Shown: positions 1 through 8,347 of the stretch, piece by piece
Layout: each line of letters starts with the position of its first letter
How positions within the stretch are numbered: the first letter of the stretch is position 1
Source of the DNA: a halophilic archaeon
Lineage (GTDB): Archaea; Halobacteriota; Halobacteria; Halobacteriales; Haladaptataceae
Direction: 5' to 3'
Assembly: GCA_003298465.1 (NCBI GenBank)
Contig: QNGA01000005.1
Location: forward strand, 62,001-126,000
Length of the DNA stretch: 64,000 nt
The notes under the pieces: generated by a model
Told to the model about the DNA's origin: nothing
What the model saw: the letters and a program-made list of their open reading frames with translations, nothing else
Database searches by the model: none
Translations under genes and position numbers: made by a program

Positions 1-1046
1 CAGCCGAGCGCGCCGAACAGCGCGGCGAGCGCGCCGAGCACGGCGGGCACGGTGACGAAGAGCAACGGGAAGAGCGCGGCGGCGAGCAGTCCGGACCCCG
101 CGATCGCTCGCGCCGCCGACCCGGCGTCGGCGGCGCCGCGCCGGACGAGTCGCGCGGCCGGCAGCGCTCCGAGGAGCGCGACCAGCGTCTCGACGCCGAG
201 CAGGAGGGCGAACGTCGCCTCGGGCTGTAGTCGGACGCCGAGCACCGTCGCCGTGACCCGGCGCGAGTGGACGGCGACGACCACGAGGAAGACGGCGACC
301 ATCCCGACCGCGAACCGGACGAGCGCGTCGCCGACGAGCAGCGAGCGCGCGGCGGGCGATACGTTCCGGAGTCGTTCGCGCGCCCGTGCGAGCGACGGCC
401 GCGGTCGCACCTGCCGGACGTCAGGCCGGTCGTGCGACTCGTCCGGCGCGTCGAAGACGCCGACCGTCACCGCGGCCGTGAGGACGGCGGCCGCGGCGAG
501 CGCGACCAGGACCTGGTACGCCGCGAGGAAGTCCAGTGCGCCGACGAACAGGCCGGCGGCGACGCCGACCGCGCCGAGCAGGCCGACCCGCCGGCCGGTC
601 GCCGAACGAGCGCGTCTGCCGGCGTCCGTCGCGGTCGCGCGCCGGGGAAGCGGCGCGAGCGGTCCCAGCGCGTCGGCAGGCCGCCAGGGGCACAGCGCGA
701 GCAGACCGAGGAGCACCCAGGTCCACGGTTCGAGCGCGAGGACGACCAGCGAGACGCTGCCGAGGTACGGCGCGGCCAGCCAGAGCGCGAGACCGCCGGC
801 CGCGAACAGCGCGGCGGCGACCCGCTCGTGGCGGCCGACGACCGTCCGGAGCCGTCGGCGCGCGGCGGGAACCGCGAGGGTGGCCGCGACCGCGACGCTA
901 CCGTAGAGGCCGACCAGCCACGCCCGCGCGCCGAGGATTCGGAGGTACTCGGCGACGTAGCGCCCGGCGACGCCCACGAGCAGGTGCGCGCCGAGCGCCG
1001 CGAGCGCAGGGCGGCGGACGAGGGACGAAGTGGTTCTGTCGGTCAT
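1..1046 (-). CDS. MFS transporter, partial (C-terminus beyond window)
   Basis: A minus-strand reading frame starts at an ATG at 1044-1046 (MTDRTTSSLVRRPALAAL...) and stays open to base 1. The protein is a chain of hydrophobic Ala/Leu/Val-rich segments broken by short Arg/Asp loops. A longer basic central loop (about residues 205-245) separates two sets of helices, as in major facilitator superfamily transporters. The substrate cannot be inferred. The end of the gene lies outside the window. The gene points away from the permease at 1114-2643, which ends 67 bases before this start on the same strand, so the two may be co-transcribed. Confidence 0.7.
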   Translation of the reverse strand, partial: MTDRTTSSLVRRPALAALGAHLLVGVAGRYVAEYLRILGARAWLVGLYGSVAVAATLAVPAARRRLRTVVGRHERVAAALFAAGGLALWLAAPYLGSVSLVVLALEPWTWVLLGLLALCPWRPADALGPLAPLPRRATATDAGRRARSATGRRVGLLGAVGVAAGLFVGALDFLAAYQVLVALAAAAVLTAAVTVGVFDAPDESHDRPDVRQVRPRPSLARARERLRNVSPAARSLLVGDALVRFAVGMVAVFLVVVAVHSRRVTATVLGVRLQPEATFALLLGVETLVALLGALPAARLVRRGAADAGSAARAIAGSGLLAAALFPLLFVTVPAVLGALAALFGALG

Positions 1047-1113
1047 CGTTCAGTGTTAGCAAGTATCATAACAGAGCACGACGGTGGAACCGTCGAGTGC
1101 CGACCGGAAGCGC

Positions 1114-2643
1114 CTACCGCAGTTCCCGGACCGCCTCGCGGAGTTCGTCGCCGGCGTCGCGAAGCGCGGCCCCGAATCCGCGCAGCGACTCGCCGACGTG
1201 GCCGAGCGCGCGGACGAGGTGGCCGCCGGCACGCCGGAGCGCACCGCCGGCGCGCCAGACGCCGCCGGCGAGCCCCACGACGCCGCCGCCGACGGTGCGT
1301 CCCGCGGTGGCGACGTGGCCCAGCGCCAGTCGGACGTCGTAGTACGCGCTCCCGACGACGCCAGGGAACGCGACCAGGGCGTCACCGATGCGGTCGGGAC
1401 CGTAGGTGACGTACACCTGGCCGACGAACAGGGGGGTGAGGAGGAGGTTCAGCACGAGGGTGTACCCCTCGGGCGCGGTGCCGCCGACCTGGCCCTGCGG
1501 CGGGACGAGGCCGAGTCCCGCGAACAGGTAGTGGACGGTGACGCCCGCGACGACGCTCGCGACGAACATCGCGACGAACAGCACGGCCGCGGCGCGGTCG
1601 CCGTAGTAGCGCCGGTAAGCGTTCACTAGCGGCGGGATGATGAGGTCGGCGAAGACGAACGACAGCACGCTCCCGAACGCGATGCCGTTCTGCCACAGCA
1701 CGAGCGCAAACGGGATGTTGCCCACCGAGCAGACGAACGTGGCGACGCCGACGAGGACGGCGATGACGCTGCTCGACAGCACCCAGGTGAACCCGGAGCC
1801 GCCCGTGCTGAACAGGGTCGTCCACCACGCCTGGGGGACCAGCGCCGCGACGAAACCGGCGACGAGGAAGCCGACGCCGATGTCCTCCCAGAGCATGTCC
1901 CACTCCTTGACGGTGCTCGTGGCCGCGCGAGTCCATGTGCGCCGCGAGGTGAGTCCTCCGCCCCCGCCGGCGACGCCGGTCGGTTCCGTCGGGTCTTCCG
2001 GTTTGGACGTTTCGGACGATTCGGATGGTTTTGACGCGTCGGACGACCCACGTCGGTTGCGGTACACCATCTCGCAGCCGCCACAGCAGAAGTACAGCGT
2101 TTCGCCGTCGACGTCGAGGGCGGTCGTCTCCTCGTCGTCCGGCGGGGCGTCCATGCCGCAGGCGGCGCAGGTCGCGCCGTCGAGCGCGCGGGCGTGCTCG
2201 CGCGCACGTTCGAACCAGTCGTCGGGCACCCGGCGGTAGATCACCGTGAGGACGACGACGGCGACGACGCCGCCGACGAAGTCCGCCGCGACGAACTGCC
2301 AGCCGAGCAGTATCCACATCACCAGGCCGAGTTCGACGACGAGGTCCGTCGCGGCGAACTGGAACGCCGCGAGGCTGGCAACCGGCGACGCCCCCTTCTT
2401 GAACAGCGTCTTCGCCGTCGCGATGGCCGAGAAGGAGCAACTGGAGGAGGCGATTCCGAACAGCGTGCCGAGGCCGACCTCCCGCCAGCCGTCGTCGCCG
2501 AGGTACCGGGTCATCTGGCGTTCCGTGACGAACTCCTCGACCGCTCCCGTCAGCGTGAACCCGAGGACGAGCGCCCACCACGTCTCCCACGCCATGTCGA
2601 GCGCGAGCGCGAGACCGCGCAGTAGCGAACCGAGTATCGTCAT
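1114..2643 (-). CDS. DUF318/YraQ-type permease with a cysteine-rich loop
   Basis: 509 residues with about ten membrane segments. The first block (MAWETWWALVLGF..., GIASSSCSFSAIATAKTLFKKG) has the Ser/Cys-rich signature of the DUF318 (YraQ/ArsP-like) permeases, which have been linked to export of metal or organo-arsenic compounds. Between the two membrane halves (about residues 158-195) is a Cys-rich module, CxxC followed by FCCGGCxMV, resembling a TRASH-like metal-binding loop. This supports metal sensing or binding but does not prove the substrate. About 75 C-terminal residues form an Ala/Gly/Arg-rich amphipathic tail absent from short family members. The ATG at 2641-2643 is used. A palindromic repeat (2673-2730) sits just upstream. 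Confidence 0.75.
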   Translation of the reverse strand: MTILGSLLRGLALALDMAWETWWALVLGFTLTGAVEEFVTERQMTRYLGDDGWREVGLGTLFGIASSSCSFSAIATAKTLFKKGASPVASLAAFQFAATDLVVELGLVMWILLGWQFVAADFVGGVVAVVVLTVIYRRVPDDWFERAREHARALDGATCAACGMDAPPDDEETTALDVDGETLYFCCGGCEMVYRNRRGSSDASKPSESSETSKPEDPTEPTGVAGGGGGLTSRRTWTRAATSTVKEWDMLWEDIGVGFLVAGFVAALVPQAWWTTLFSTGGSGFTWVLSSSVIAVLVGVATFVCSVGNIPFALVLWQNGIAFGSVLSFVFADLIIPPLVNAYRRYYGDRAAAVLFVAMFVASVVAGVTVHYLFAGLGLVPPQGQVGGTAPEGYTLVLNLLLTPLFVGQVYVTYGPDRIGDALVAFPGVVGSAYYDVRLALGHVATAGRTVGGGVVGLAGGVWRAGGALRRAGGHLVRALGHVGESLRGFGAALRDAGDELREAVRELR

Positions 2644-2672
2644 CGTGAATCGACGGAGAAGGGATTGTTTGG

Positions 2673-2730
2673 GGCCGGGAGTTCATCCGCGCCCGTGCGG
2701 GAGCGCGTCGTCCGGGCCGGGCACTCGTTC
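2673..2730. repeat. Dispersed palindromic repeat D, copy 1
   Basis: A G+C-rich imperfect palindrome (GCCGGGAGTTCATCCGCGCC then CGTGCGGGAGCGCGTCGTCC) lies immediately 5' of the permease gene. A closely similar copy in the same orientation occurs at 6751-6798, also immediately 5' of a minus-strand gene. It could be a mobile-element end, a 5'-UTR hairpin or an operator. Confidence 0.6.
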
Positions 2731-2799
2731 GACTGTACGACCTTCGTGCACAAAAATTCTTGCATTAATTTTAAAATTTTAGTCTAGTTCTAGAAGTTT

Positions 2800-3765
2800 T
2801 CAGATATGACGCTCAAGTATCGTTCCGCCGTCGCCGACCGCGACCGCAGGGTCGTCGGTACCGCTGAGGACGACGCCGCGCAGGGGGTTCTCCGCCGTCG
2901 TCGTCTCGCGCGTCCAGCCATCCGTCGACAGTCGGAACGTCGTGCCCGCGTCGCTGACTGCGAGCCCGCGGTTGCTGTCGCGGACGACCGCAAGCAGCGC
3001 GTCCTCGCCGGCGTCCGTCCGCGTCCAGGTGAACCCGTTGTAGTCGAAGACGGCTCCGTCGTCGCCGACCACGGCTATCTCATCGGTGTGCAGCGGCGCG
3101 ACATCGTTGAGGTTCACGCCGCCGCGCTGGACGCCGATGCGCCGCCACGACTCGCCGGCATCGATGGTCTGAAAGACGTTGCTCGACGTGTCGGCGACGA
3201 AGCCGAGCCCCCGTCCGGTGAACTCGACGCTGGTCGCGCTGGAACCGCTCCCCGGCTCGACCGGTTCGGTCCACTCTATCTTCCCGTTCGCGTGGCTCCC
3301 GCGGACCAACTCGCCGGAGCCGTTGACGAGGTACACCCACTCGGCATCCGCGAGGCCGACGACGGCGACGTCCTCCCAGGAACTCGTCTTCTCCATCGGC
3401 GCGGAGTGGTCGACGAGCTTCCGGTCGTCGACGTCGTAGACGCCGACGGCACCGCTGTCGCCCGCGAACCAGACGTGGCGGCCGTTGTCGGAGGTGGCCG
3501 CACCGACGAGCGCGTTCGCGGCCCCCGTCGGCCCAGTCGCGACCGCGACCTGCCAGTCGCCGTCTCGCCGCGCGATGACGCGCCCGTCCTCGCCGACGGC
3601 GTACGGTCCGGCCTGGCTCGCGGTGACGTCGTACAGCGTGCCCTCCACGGGTGACGCGACGGCGATCCACTCTGCCTGCCCGTCGTCGTCGTCGACGCAG
3701 CCGGCGAGCGCGACGCCGGCGGCGCTGGCGGCGGCCGCCCGGAGGAACTCGCGTCGTCCCGTCAT
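2800..3765 (-). CDS. Tat-exported lipoprotein, Ycf48/WD40-like beta-propeller
   Basis: 321 residues. The start is the ATG at 3763-3765, because it gives MTGRREFLRAAAASAAG followed by ALAGC. That is a twin-arginine signal with a lipobox, expected for a haloarchaeal lipid-anchored exported protein. The mature part has about six repeats of the type 'DVTASQAGPYAVGEDGRV', 'VWFAGDSGAVGVYDV', 'IAVVGDDGAVFDY', 'PAVAVGDGGTI', as in photosynthesis-system-II-assembly (Ycf48)-like propellers. Its likely role is a surface scaffold; no catalytic motif is visible. A small ORF (3762-3884) overlaps its start by ATGA, so translation is probably coupled to the upstream membrane-protein genes. Confidence 0.75.
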   Translation of the reverse strand: MTGRREFLRAAAASAAGVALAGCVDDDDGQAEWIAVASPVEGTLYDVTASQAGPYAVGEDGRVIARRDGDWQVAVATGPTGAANALVGAATSDNGRHVWFAGDSGAVGVYDVDDRKLVDHSAPMEKTSSWEDVAVVGLADAEWVYLVNGSGELVRGSHANGKIEWTEPVEPGSGSSATSVEFTGRGLGFVADTSSNVFQTIDAGESWRRIGVQRGGVNLNDVAPLHTDEIAVVGDDGAVFDYNGFTWTRTDAGEDALLAVVRDSNRGLAVSDAGTTFRLSTDGWTRETTTAENPLRGVVLSGTDDPAVAVGDGGTILERHI

Positions 3766-3884
3766 CGTCGGCCACTCGCGGGCGGTTCGCGCCGCCCGTG
3801 GGCGGCCAGCACCGCGGGTACGGTCGTGACGGACGGTGTCGTCGTCGATACGTCTGGGGTCGGGGTGGCGTCGGCGTTCGGCAT
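3762..3884 (-). CDS. Small Thr/Pro-rich ORF coupled to the lipoprotein gene
   Basis: A 40-residue frame begins at the ATG at 3882-3884 (MPNADATPTPDVSTTT...) and its TGA overlaps the ATG of the lipoprotein gene in the pattern ATGA. It starts 12 bases after the stop of the upstream membrane-protein gene, so it fills an otherwise empty gap in a tightly packed cluster. There is no recognisable domain. It may be a real coupling peptide or chance; the spacing is the only support. Confidence 0.4.
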   Translation of the reverse strand: MPNADATPTPDVSTTTPSVTTVPAVLAAHGRREPPASGRR

Positions 3885-3896
3885 GGTGGGATGGAG

Positions 3897-5015
3897 TCAG
3901 TCGAATCGGTCGCGGGCGTGAGGAGGACGCTCGCCGGGCGGCGTGAACGCGCCCGGTGCGGACGTGCGCTTGAGGACGGTCGCGACGCGGACGACGTAGG
4001 CGAACAGGATGGCGAACGGGCTGAACGCTATCGCCAGCGTCACCGTCACGAGCACGAGCAGGACGAACTCGTCGACGATCGGCGGGTAGCCGGTCGCGTA
4101 GATCATGATGACCAGCGTCGAGACGAGGAACGCGGCGACGCCGCTGTAGGCGATGAGTCGCGAGAGGTGGGCCAGTTCCTGCTGGAGGTACATCGATTTG
4201 AAGTACTGGCGCGTCACGTCCACGGAGACGAAGAGTTCGCGGAGGTCGTCCAGCAGGTCCTCGGCGTCCGGCGGGAGTTCGTCGCGCGCCTGGATGCGGC
4301 GCGCGCGATTGCAGTCGGCCGAGTAGTTGTGGTTCAACACCGGCAACAGCACGGTCCAGAGTCGCAGCCCCCCGTCGTCGACCCGGTCGCAGACGGCGGC
4401 GGCGCGCTCGTCGACCGACGCCGCGAACTCGGTCACCTCCTCGCGGACCGCCCCGCTCGGACAGTCCGCGCAGGCGGCCTCCAGCGCCGTTGCGCGCTCG
4501 CCGACCGCGCGGAAGAGCACCCACAGGAACCCCGCGGGGTCCGTGGTGCTCACGTCGACGGGCGCCATCGCCTCGACGTCGTCACGGAACCGGTTGACGT
4601 CGGCAACCTGTTCGCGAAGGCCCTCCGGCGTCCCGATTACGCGCGAGACGGTCAACTGATTTATCGTCACGACCAATGGGACGAACGAGAATAATCCGGC
4701 GATGATAGTCGAGAACATCGTCGTCACAAACTCGCTCTCACGGACGCCGATGACGTCCGTTAGTCCGAGCACTAGCGACGCGAGGAACACGCCGCCGACG
4801 AGACCGGCGACTATCGTCCCGCGGTCGGCCTCCAGCAGGAACCAGTGCCGCGCACGGTGGCGGTTCTCTCGGCTGCGGAGGACCGAGACGGCGATGGTGA
4901 CGCCGACGAACAGCGCTCGCAGGACGACCGCGACGAGGCGTCCCGCGACCTGCAGGAGGTCGAGCGCGCCGAAGCCGTCGTCGCCCCGCTCGTTCGCGGC
5001 TGAATCGTCCGTCAT
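3897..5015 (-). CDS. Conserved-type membrane protein of unknown function
   Basis: 372 residues. There is an N-terminal acidic stretch and a first helix (about 25-45), then two helices around residues 70-115 (GTIVAGLVGGVFLASLVLGL and TMFSTIIAGLFSFVPLVVTI). A long soluble domain of about 170 residues with paired cysteines follows. Two C-terminal helices (LIAYSGVAAFLVSTLVIMIY, FVLLVLVTVTLAIAFSPFAI) end in a basic tail. The ATG overlaps the stop of the upstream TIGR00341 gene (ATGA), implying translational coupling and a related role at the membrane. I do not recognise the family. Confidence 0.75.
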   Translation of the reverse strand: MTDDSAANERGDDGFGALDLLQVAGRLVAVVLRALFVGVTIAVSVLRSRENRHRARHWFLLEADRGTIVAGLVGGVFLASLVLGLTDVIGVRESEFVTTMFSTIIAGLFSFVPLVVTINQLTVSRVIGTPEGLREQVADVNRFRDDVEAMAPVDVSTTDPAGFLWVLFRAVGERATALEAACADCPSGAVREEVTEFAASVDERAAAVCDRVDDGGLRLWTVLLPVLNHNYSADCNRARRIQARDELPPDAEDLLDDLRELFVSVDVTRQYFKSMYLQQELAHLSRLIAYSGVAAFLVSTLVIMIYATGYPPIVDEFVLLVLVTVTLAIAFSPFAILFAYVVRVATVLKRTSAPGAFTPPGERPPHARDRFD

Positions 5016-6070
5016 ACGTGGATCGAGAGGCCGCTGGCGGGGAGTTCGGTGAGAAACAGTACCAGTGCGCCGATGACGGTGATGGCGACGAGCGTGCGCC
5101 GCAGCATGACGCTGCGGGTCTTCTGGAGGTCGGACCAGTTTCGCGGGTGGTAGCCGAAGTACCAGAGCGTGATGGTCGCGCCGAGGTTGATGGCGAGCAC
5201 GTTAAGCAGGACGACCGCCAGCGACCCGGCGACGACCACCGGTCGCAACCACGCGACGCCGACGCCTGTGATGCCGAGCGGGGGCATCACCGCCGCGGCT
5301 ATCATTACGCCGACGAGCGACGTCACCCCGCTGGTCGAGAGGGAGACCGCGCCCGCGACGCCGGCGCAGAGCGCGACGGCGACGAGCAGCATCGTCGGCG
5401 AGGTGTGGCTGCTCACTTCCAGAACCTCGGTGACGTCGAACCCGTCCCTGCCGACACCGGCGTATCTCACCAGTAGCGCGAACCCGACCGCCGACGCGAC
5501 GGCGATGGCGGTTCCAGTCAGCTGGTAGCGAACGCTCGTCGCGAACAGGTCCCGGTCGTCGATGACGGTCGACACGCTCGTCGCCATCGACGGGCCGAGT
5601 AGGGGCGCGATGACCATCGACCCGACCATCACCGACCGCGACTCCAGCAACACGCCCGCGGTGGCGACGATGGCGCTGATGGCCGTCAAGAGGGTGTACA
5701 CGACCGCGTTCGGGATGAGATCGGCTGCTTTCGAATGGAGTTCGCTGCGCGAGACGCGCTGGTAGCTGGCTACCCTGGCTCCGGCGGCCTCCTCGCCCCC
5801 GTCGTCGAACCGCGCCGAGACTATCGTCTCCGGGTTGTCGACGACGGTGTAGATATCGCCCGCGATGTCGCGCTCGGTGAGGCCGGTCTGGACAGACTCG
5901 ACCCGATGGGCGGACACCGGGAAGGAAATGCGGGCGGTCGCGTCCGCGTCCCGGGTGTCGTCCGAGACGGTGTACTCCAGTCCCTCCTCTTCGAGGAACG
6001 CGACCGTCTCGGTGCGGGCCTTCTCCGACATCGCCATCACCTCCACGAGCCTCATGTCTTCGCGTGCCAT
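5012..6070 (-). CDS. TIGR00341/DUF389 family membrane protein
   Basis: 352 residues. The N-terminal part is a soluble ACT-like alpha/beta domain (MRLVEVMAMSEKARTETVAF...). It is followed by the DUF389 hydrophobic core with LIPNAVVYTLLTAISAIVAT, ESRSVMVGSMVIAPLLGPSM and GVMIAAAVMPPLGITGVGVA, a signature typical of archaeal TIGR00341 proteins. The biochemical role of the family is not established. The length is normal. It is the first gene of a cluster running to 2800, with a 4-base overlap to the next gene. Confidence 0.88.
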   Translation of the reverse strand: MAREDMRLVEVMAMSEKARTETVAFLEEEGLEYTVSDDTRDADATARISFPVSAHRVESVQTGLTERDIAGDIYTVVDNPETIVSARFDDGGEEAAGARVASYQRVSRSELHSKAADLIPNAVVYTLLTAISAIVATAGVLLESRSVMVGSMVIAPLLGPSMATSVSTVIDDRDLFATSVRYQLTGTAIAVASAVGFALLVRYAGVGRDGFDVTEVLEVSSHTSPTMLLVAVALCAGVAGAVSLSTSGVTSLVGVMIAAAVMPPLGITGVGVAWLRPVVVAGSLAVVLLNVLAINLGATITLWYFGYHPRNWSDLQKTRSVMLRRTLVAITVIGALVLFLTELPASGLSIHV

Positions 6071-6146
6071 CGCTCCCCTCGTCGCCCGTCCGTCCTCTTC
6101 ACGAAGCGCCGTCTGGAGTACGGTCGTGAACCGTTGGTTGTTTCCG

Positions 6147-6722
6147 TCACAGCAGCGTGAGTTCGTCAGTCGTCGGTACGTCCCGGGCGTCCGTGCCGAA
6201 CGCCTCCTCGTAGAGGTCCACGACCGTCTGGCGGATCTCGTCGAGGCGGTCGCCGTCGTCGTTCGTACAGTCGGTGCCGCAGGCGGCGACGACGCTATCG
6301 TCCGCTACCTCCTCGAACTTGAGTCGGCCGCCACAGCGCGGACAGCGCAACTCGACGTGCGCGTTCATCCAGTGGACATCGAACCCGCGCCGGTCGAGGC
6401 GTTCGCCCAGGGCGAGCCAGACGTACATGTCCCACGCCGCGTCGCCGCTGGCCGTGCGCTTGAGCCGGCTCAGTGCGATGGCCGTCTTCGGATACAGCGA
6501 CGAATCGGCGTCCCGATGACGCTGGTGACAGCGTCTGAAGTAGTTGAAGAGCGCTACCTTCGACGACCGGAGCGCACCGTTAGTGAGTTCTCCGTCCGGC
6601 TGGGTTTTGGCGGCGTGGTCGTCGCCGACGCCGTGTCGGAGCGCGCGCCCCGTCTCGTCGTAGTGGACCTCGTCTGAGAGCTGTGCGCCGCTCTTTGGAC
6701 AGAATGCGTGGCGTCCCTTCAT
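6147..6722 (-). CDS. Haloarchaeal zinc-ribbon protein of unknown function
   Basis: 191 residues. The N-terminus (MKGRHAFCPKSGAQL) has a lone Cys. The middle is helical with conserved-looking Trp/Tyr (DAAWDMYVWLALGERLDRRG). A C-terminal zinc ribbon reads CPRCGGRLKFEE...AACGTDC. The fold suggests a nucleic-acid or protein-binding accessory factor; no enzyme motif is seen. The gene stands alone between the TIGR00341 cluster and hisS. Repeat D copy 2 is just upstream. Confidence 0.7.
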   Translation of the reverse strand: MKGRHAFCPKSGAQLSDEVHYDETGRALRHGVGDDHAAKTQPDGELTNGALRSSKVALFNYFRRCHQRHRDADSSLYPKTAIALSRLKRTASGDAAWDMYVWLALGERLDRRGFDVHWMNAHVELRCPRCGGRLKFEEVADDSVVAACGTDCTNDDGDRLDEIRQTVVDLYEEAFGTDARDVPTTDELTLL

Positions 6723-6750
6723 AGTTGAACGAGAAGCAGTGGGCTGTTCA

Positions 6751-6798
6751 GCCGGGAGTCATCCGTGCTCGTGGGAGAGCACGTCGTCCGGGCTGGCG
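6751..6798. repeat. Dispersed palindromic repeat D, copy 2
   Basis: GCCGGGAGTCATCCGTGCTC followed by GTGGGAGAGCACGTCGTCC matches the copy at 2673-2730, with compensating changes in the stem (GTGCTC pairs with GAGCAC). This suggests the hairpin itself is maintained. It lies 29 bases upstream of the zinc-ribbon gene start. Confidence 0.6.
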
Positions 6799-6959
6799 TA
6801 TGAAATGTATTACATCCGTATATTTAAGAAACCTTCGAGAGTATGAAAATAATATTATTTCTGGTCGACTAAACTGCAGTAAATGACGCGGGACGTACTG
6901 GCTCCGTCGTCACGATGGGTTGACACTAACCGCTACTCCGGACCGCGAGTGCCCGGGAG

Positions 6960-8282
6960 CTACAGTCGGTCGCGGAGGTACTCGACCGCTTCGTCGCGGG
7001 GGACCTGCTCCTCTTCGCCGGACTCCATCTCCTGCACCGTGACGACGCCCTCCTCCAGGTCGCGCTCACCGACGACGAGCACGTAACTTGCGTTGATTCG
7101 GTCGGCGTATCCGAACTGCTCGCCGACGCTGCGACTCGTGAGGTCCGTCTCGACTTCGAGTCCCTCGCGGCGGAGGTCCATCGCGTACTCCAGGCCGATC
7201 TCGCGAACCGAGTCGGAGACGGCGAGCACGTAGGCGTCCGTCGAGAGCGCTTCCGTCGGCCAGTTACCCGTCTCCTCGAGCAGCAGCGTCGTCGTCGAGT
7301 AACCGAAGCCGAAGCCGACCGCGGGCACCTCCTGGTCGCCGAACTCGCCGATGAGTCCGTCGTAGCGTCCGCCACCGAACAGCGAGCGCAGGTTCCTGTT
7401 CGTGGCGAACGCCTCGAAGACGAGGCCCGTGTAGTAGTCCATCCCGCGGACGATGGAGAGGTCGAGCGTGCAGGTGTCGGCGACGCCGTAACCCGCCAGC
7501 GCGTCGTGGAGGTCGTGCATGCGCTCGACGGCCGTCTCGGCTCGCTCGTCGTCCGGCGCTTTCGCCGAGAGTTCGACCAGCGACTCCTCGATGGGACCGC
7601 TGATAGCGGTTATTTCGTCTATCTCCTCCGCGGTCGCGCGGTCGAGGCCCTCGGCCTGGAGCTGGCCGAGGAACTCCTCGCGGCTTATCTTCTCTTTCTT
7701 GTCGACGATGCGCATCACTTCCTCGCGAGTCTCGTCGGGTGCGTCGTCGTCCTTGCCGACGTGCAGCGACTCAAGCAGGGCGTCGAGCAACTGGCGGTCG
7801 TTCAGCTTGAACTCGACGTGGTCGTCAACGTCGAGCTTCTCGAAGACGGTCGCGGCGCAGGCGATGATTTCGGCGTCGGCTTCGACACTTTCGACACCGA
7901 AGATGTCAACGTCGGTTTGGAAGAACTCACGATCGCGGCCCTTCTGGACTGCCTCATAGCGCCACCGCTTGCTGGTGTCGAACCACTTAATAGGCGTTCC
8001 AAGATCCTTGCGCTTCTGGACAAGTCGAGCACGCGTCGGCGTCTGCTCGGGAAGCAACGTAACTTCACGCCCGCCTTTATCCTCAAAGCTGTACGTCTGC
8101 TCGACGATCTCTTCGCCGGATTTCACTCGAAAGAGATCGGTCGGCTCCACGCTTGGCGCGTTTATCTCCCGGAAGCCGAACTCCCGGGCCGTCTCCTCGA
8201 CGGTATCGATGACCTTGCGCCAGGCGGCCCACTCCTCCGGGTACCGGTCGTAGAAACCCTTGAGACTGTCAAAGTCGTCCAT
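6960..8282 (-). CDS. hisS: Histidyl-tRNA synthetase
   Basis: 440 residues, a normal length for this class II synthetase, which charges tRNA-His with histidine using ATP. Visible features are motif 1 near residues 50-60 (SGEEIVEQTYSFEDKGG), motif 2 at about 104-128 (SKRWRYEAVQKGRDREFFQTD), the histidine-specific box at about 277-290 (SIVRGMDYYTG) and motif 3 near GGGRYDGLIG with the following GFGFGYSTTTLLLEE. A C-terminal anticodon-binding domain follows (VLAVSDSVREIGLEYAMDLR...). The ATG at 8280-8282 gives the expected N-terminus. It is a housekeeping gene and marks the edge of the core-like part of the window. Confidence 0.97.
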   Translation of the reverse strand: MDDFDSLKGFYDRYPEEWAAWRKVIDTVEETAREFGFREINAPSVEPTDLFRVKSGEEIVEQTYSFEDKGGREVTLLPEQTPTRARLVQKRKDLGTPIKWFDTSKRWRYEAVQKGRDREFFQTDVDIFGVESVEADAEIIACAATVFEKLDVDDHVEFKLNDRQLLDALLESLHVGKDDDAPDETREEVMRIVDKKEKISREEFLGQLQAEGLDRATAEEIDEITAISGPIEESLVELSAKAPDDERAETAVERMHDLHDALAGYGVADTCTLDLSIVRGMDYYTGLVFEAFATNRNLRSLFGGGRYDGLIGEFGDQEVPAVGFGFGYSTTTLLLEETGNWPTEALSTDAYVLAVSDSVREIGLEYAMDLRREGLEVETDLTSRSVGEQFGYADRINASYVLVVGERDLEEGVVTVQEMESGEEEQVPRDEAVEYLRDRL

Positions 8283-8347
8283 GTTCCCAGGTTCGAAGGC
8301 GAACGGTTTACTTCTGGCTATCTCGTCGGAGTCGCGTTCATCGTCAC

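Noticed and set aside
52..1409. Long plus-strand frames at the left edge
   Set aside because: They are Arg/Ala-rich shadows of the minus-strand transporter and permease genes in high-G+C DNA.
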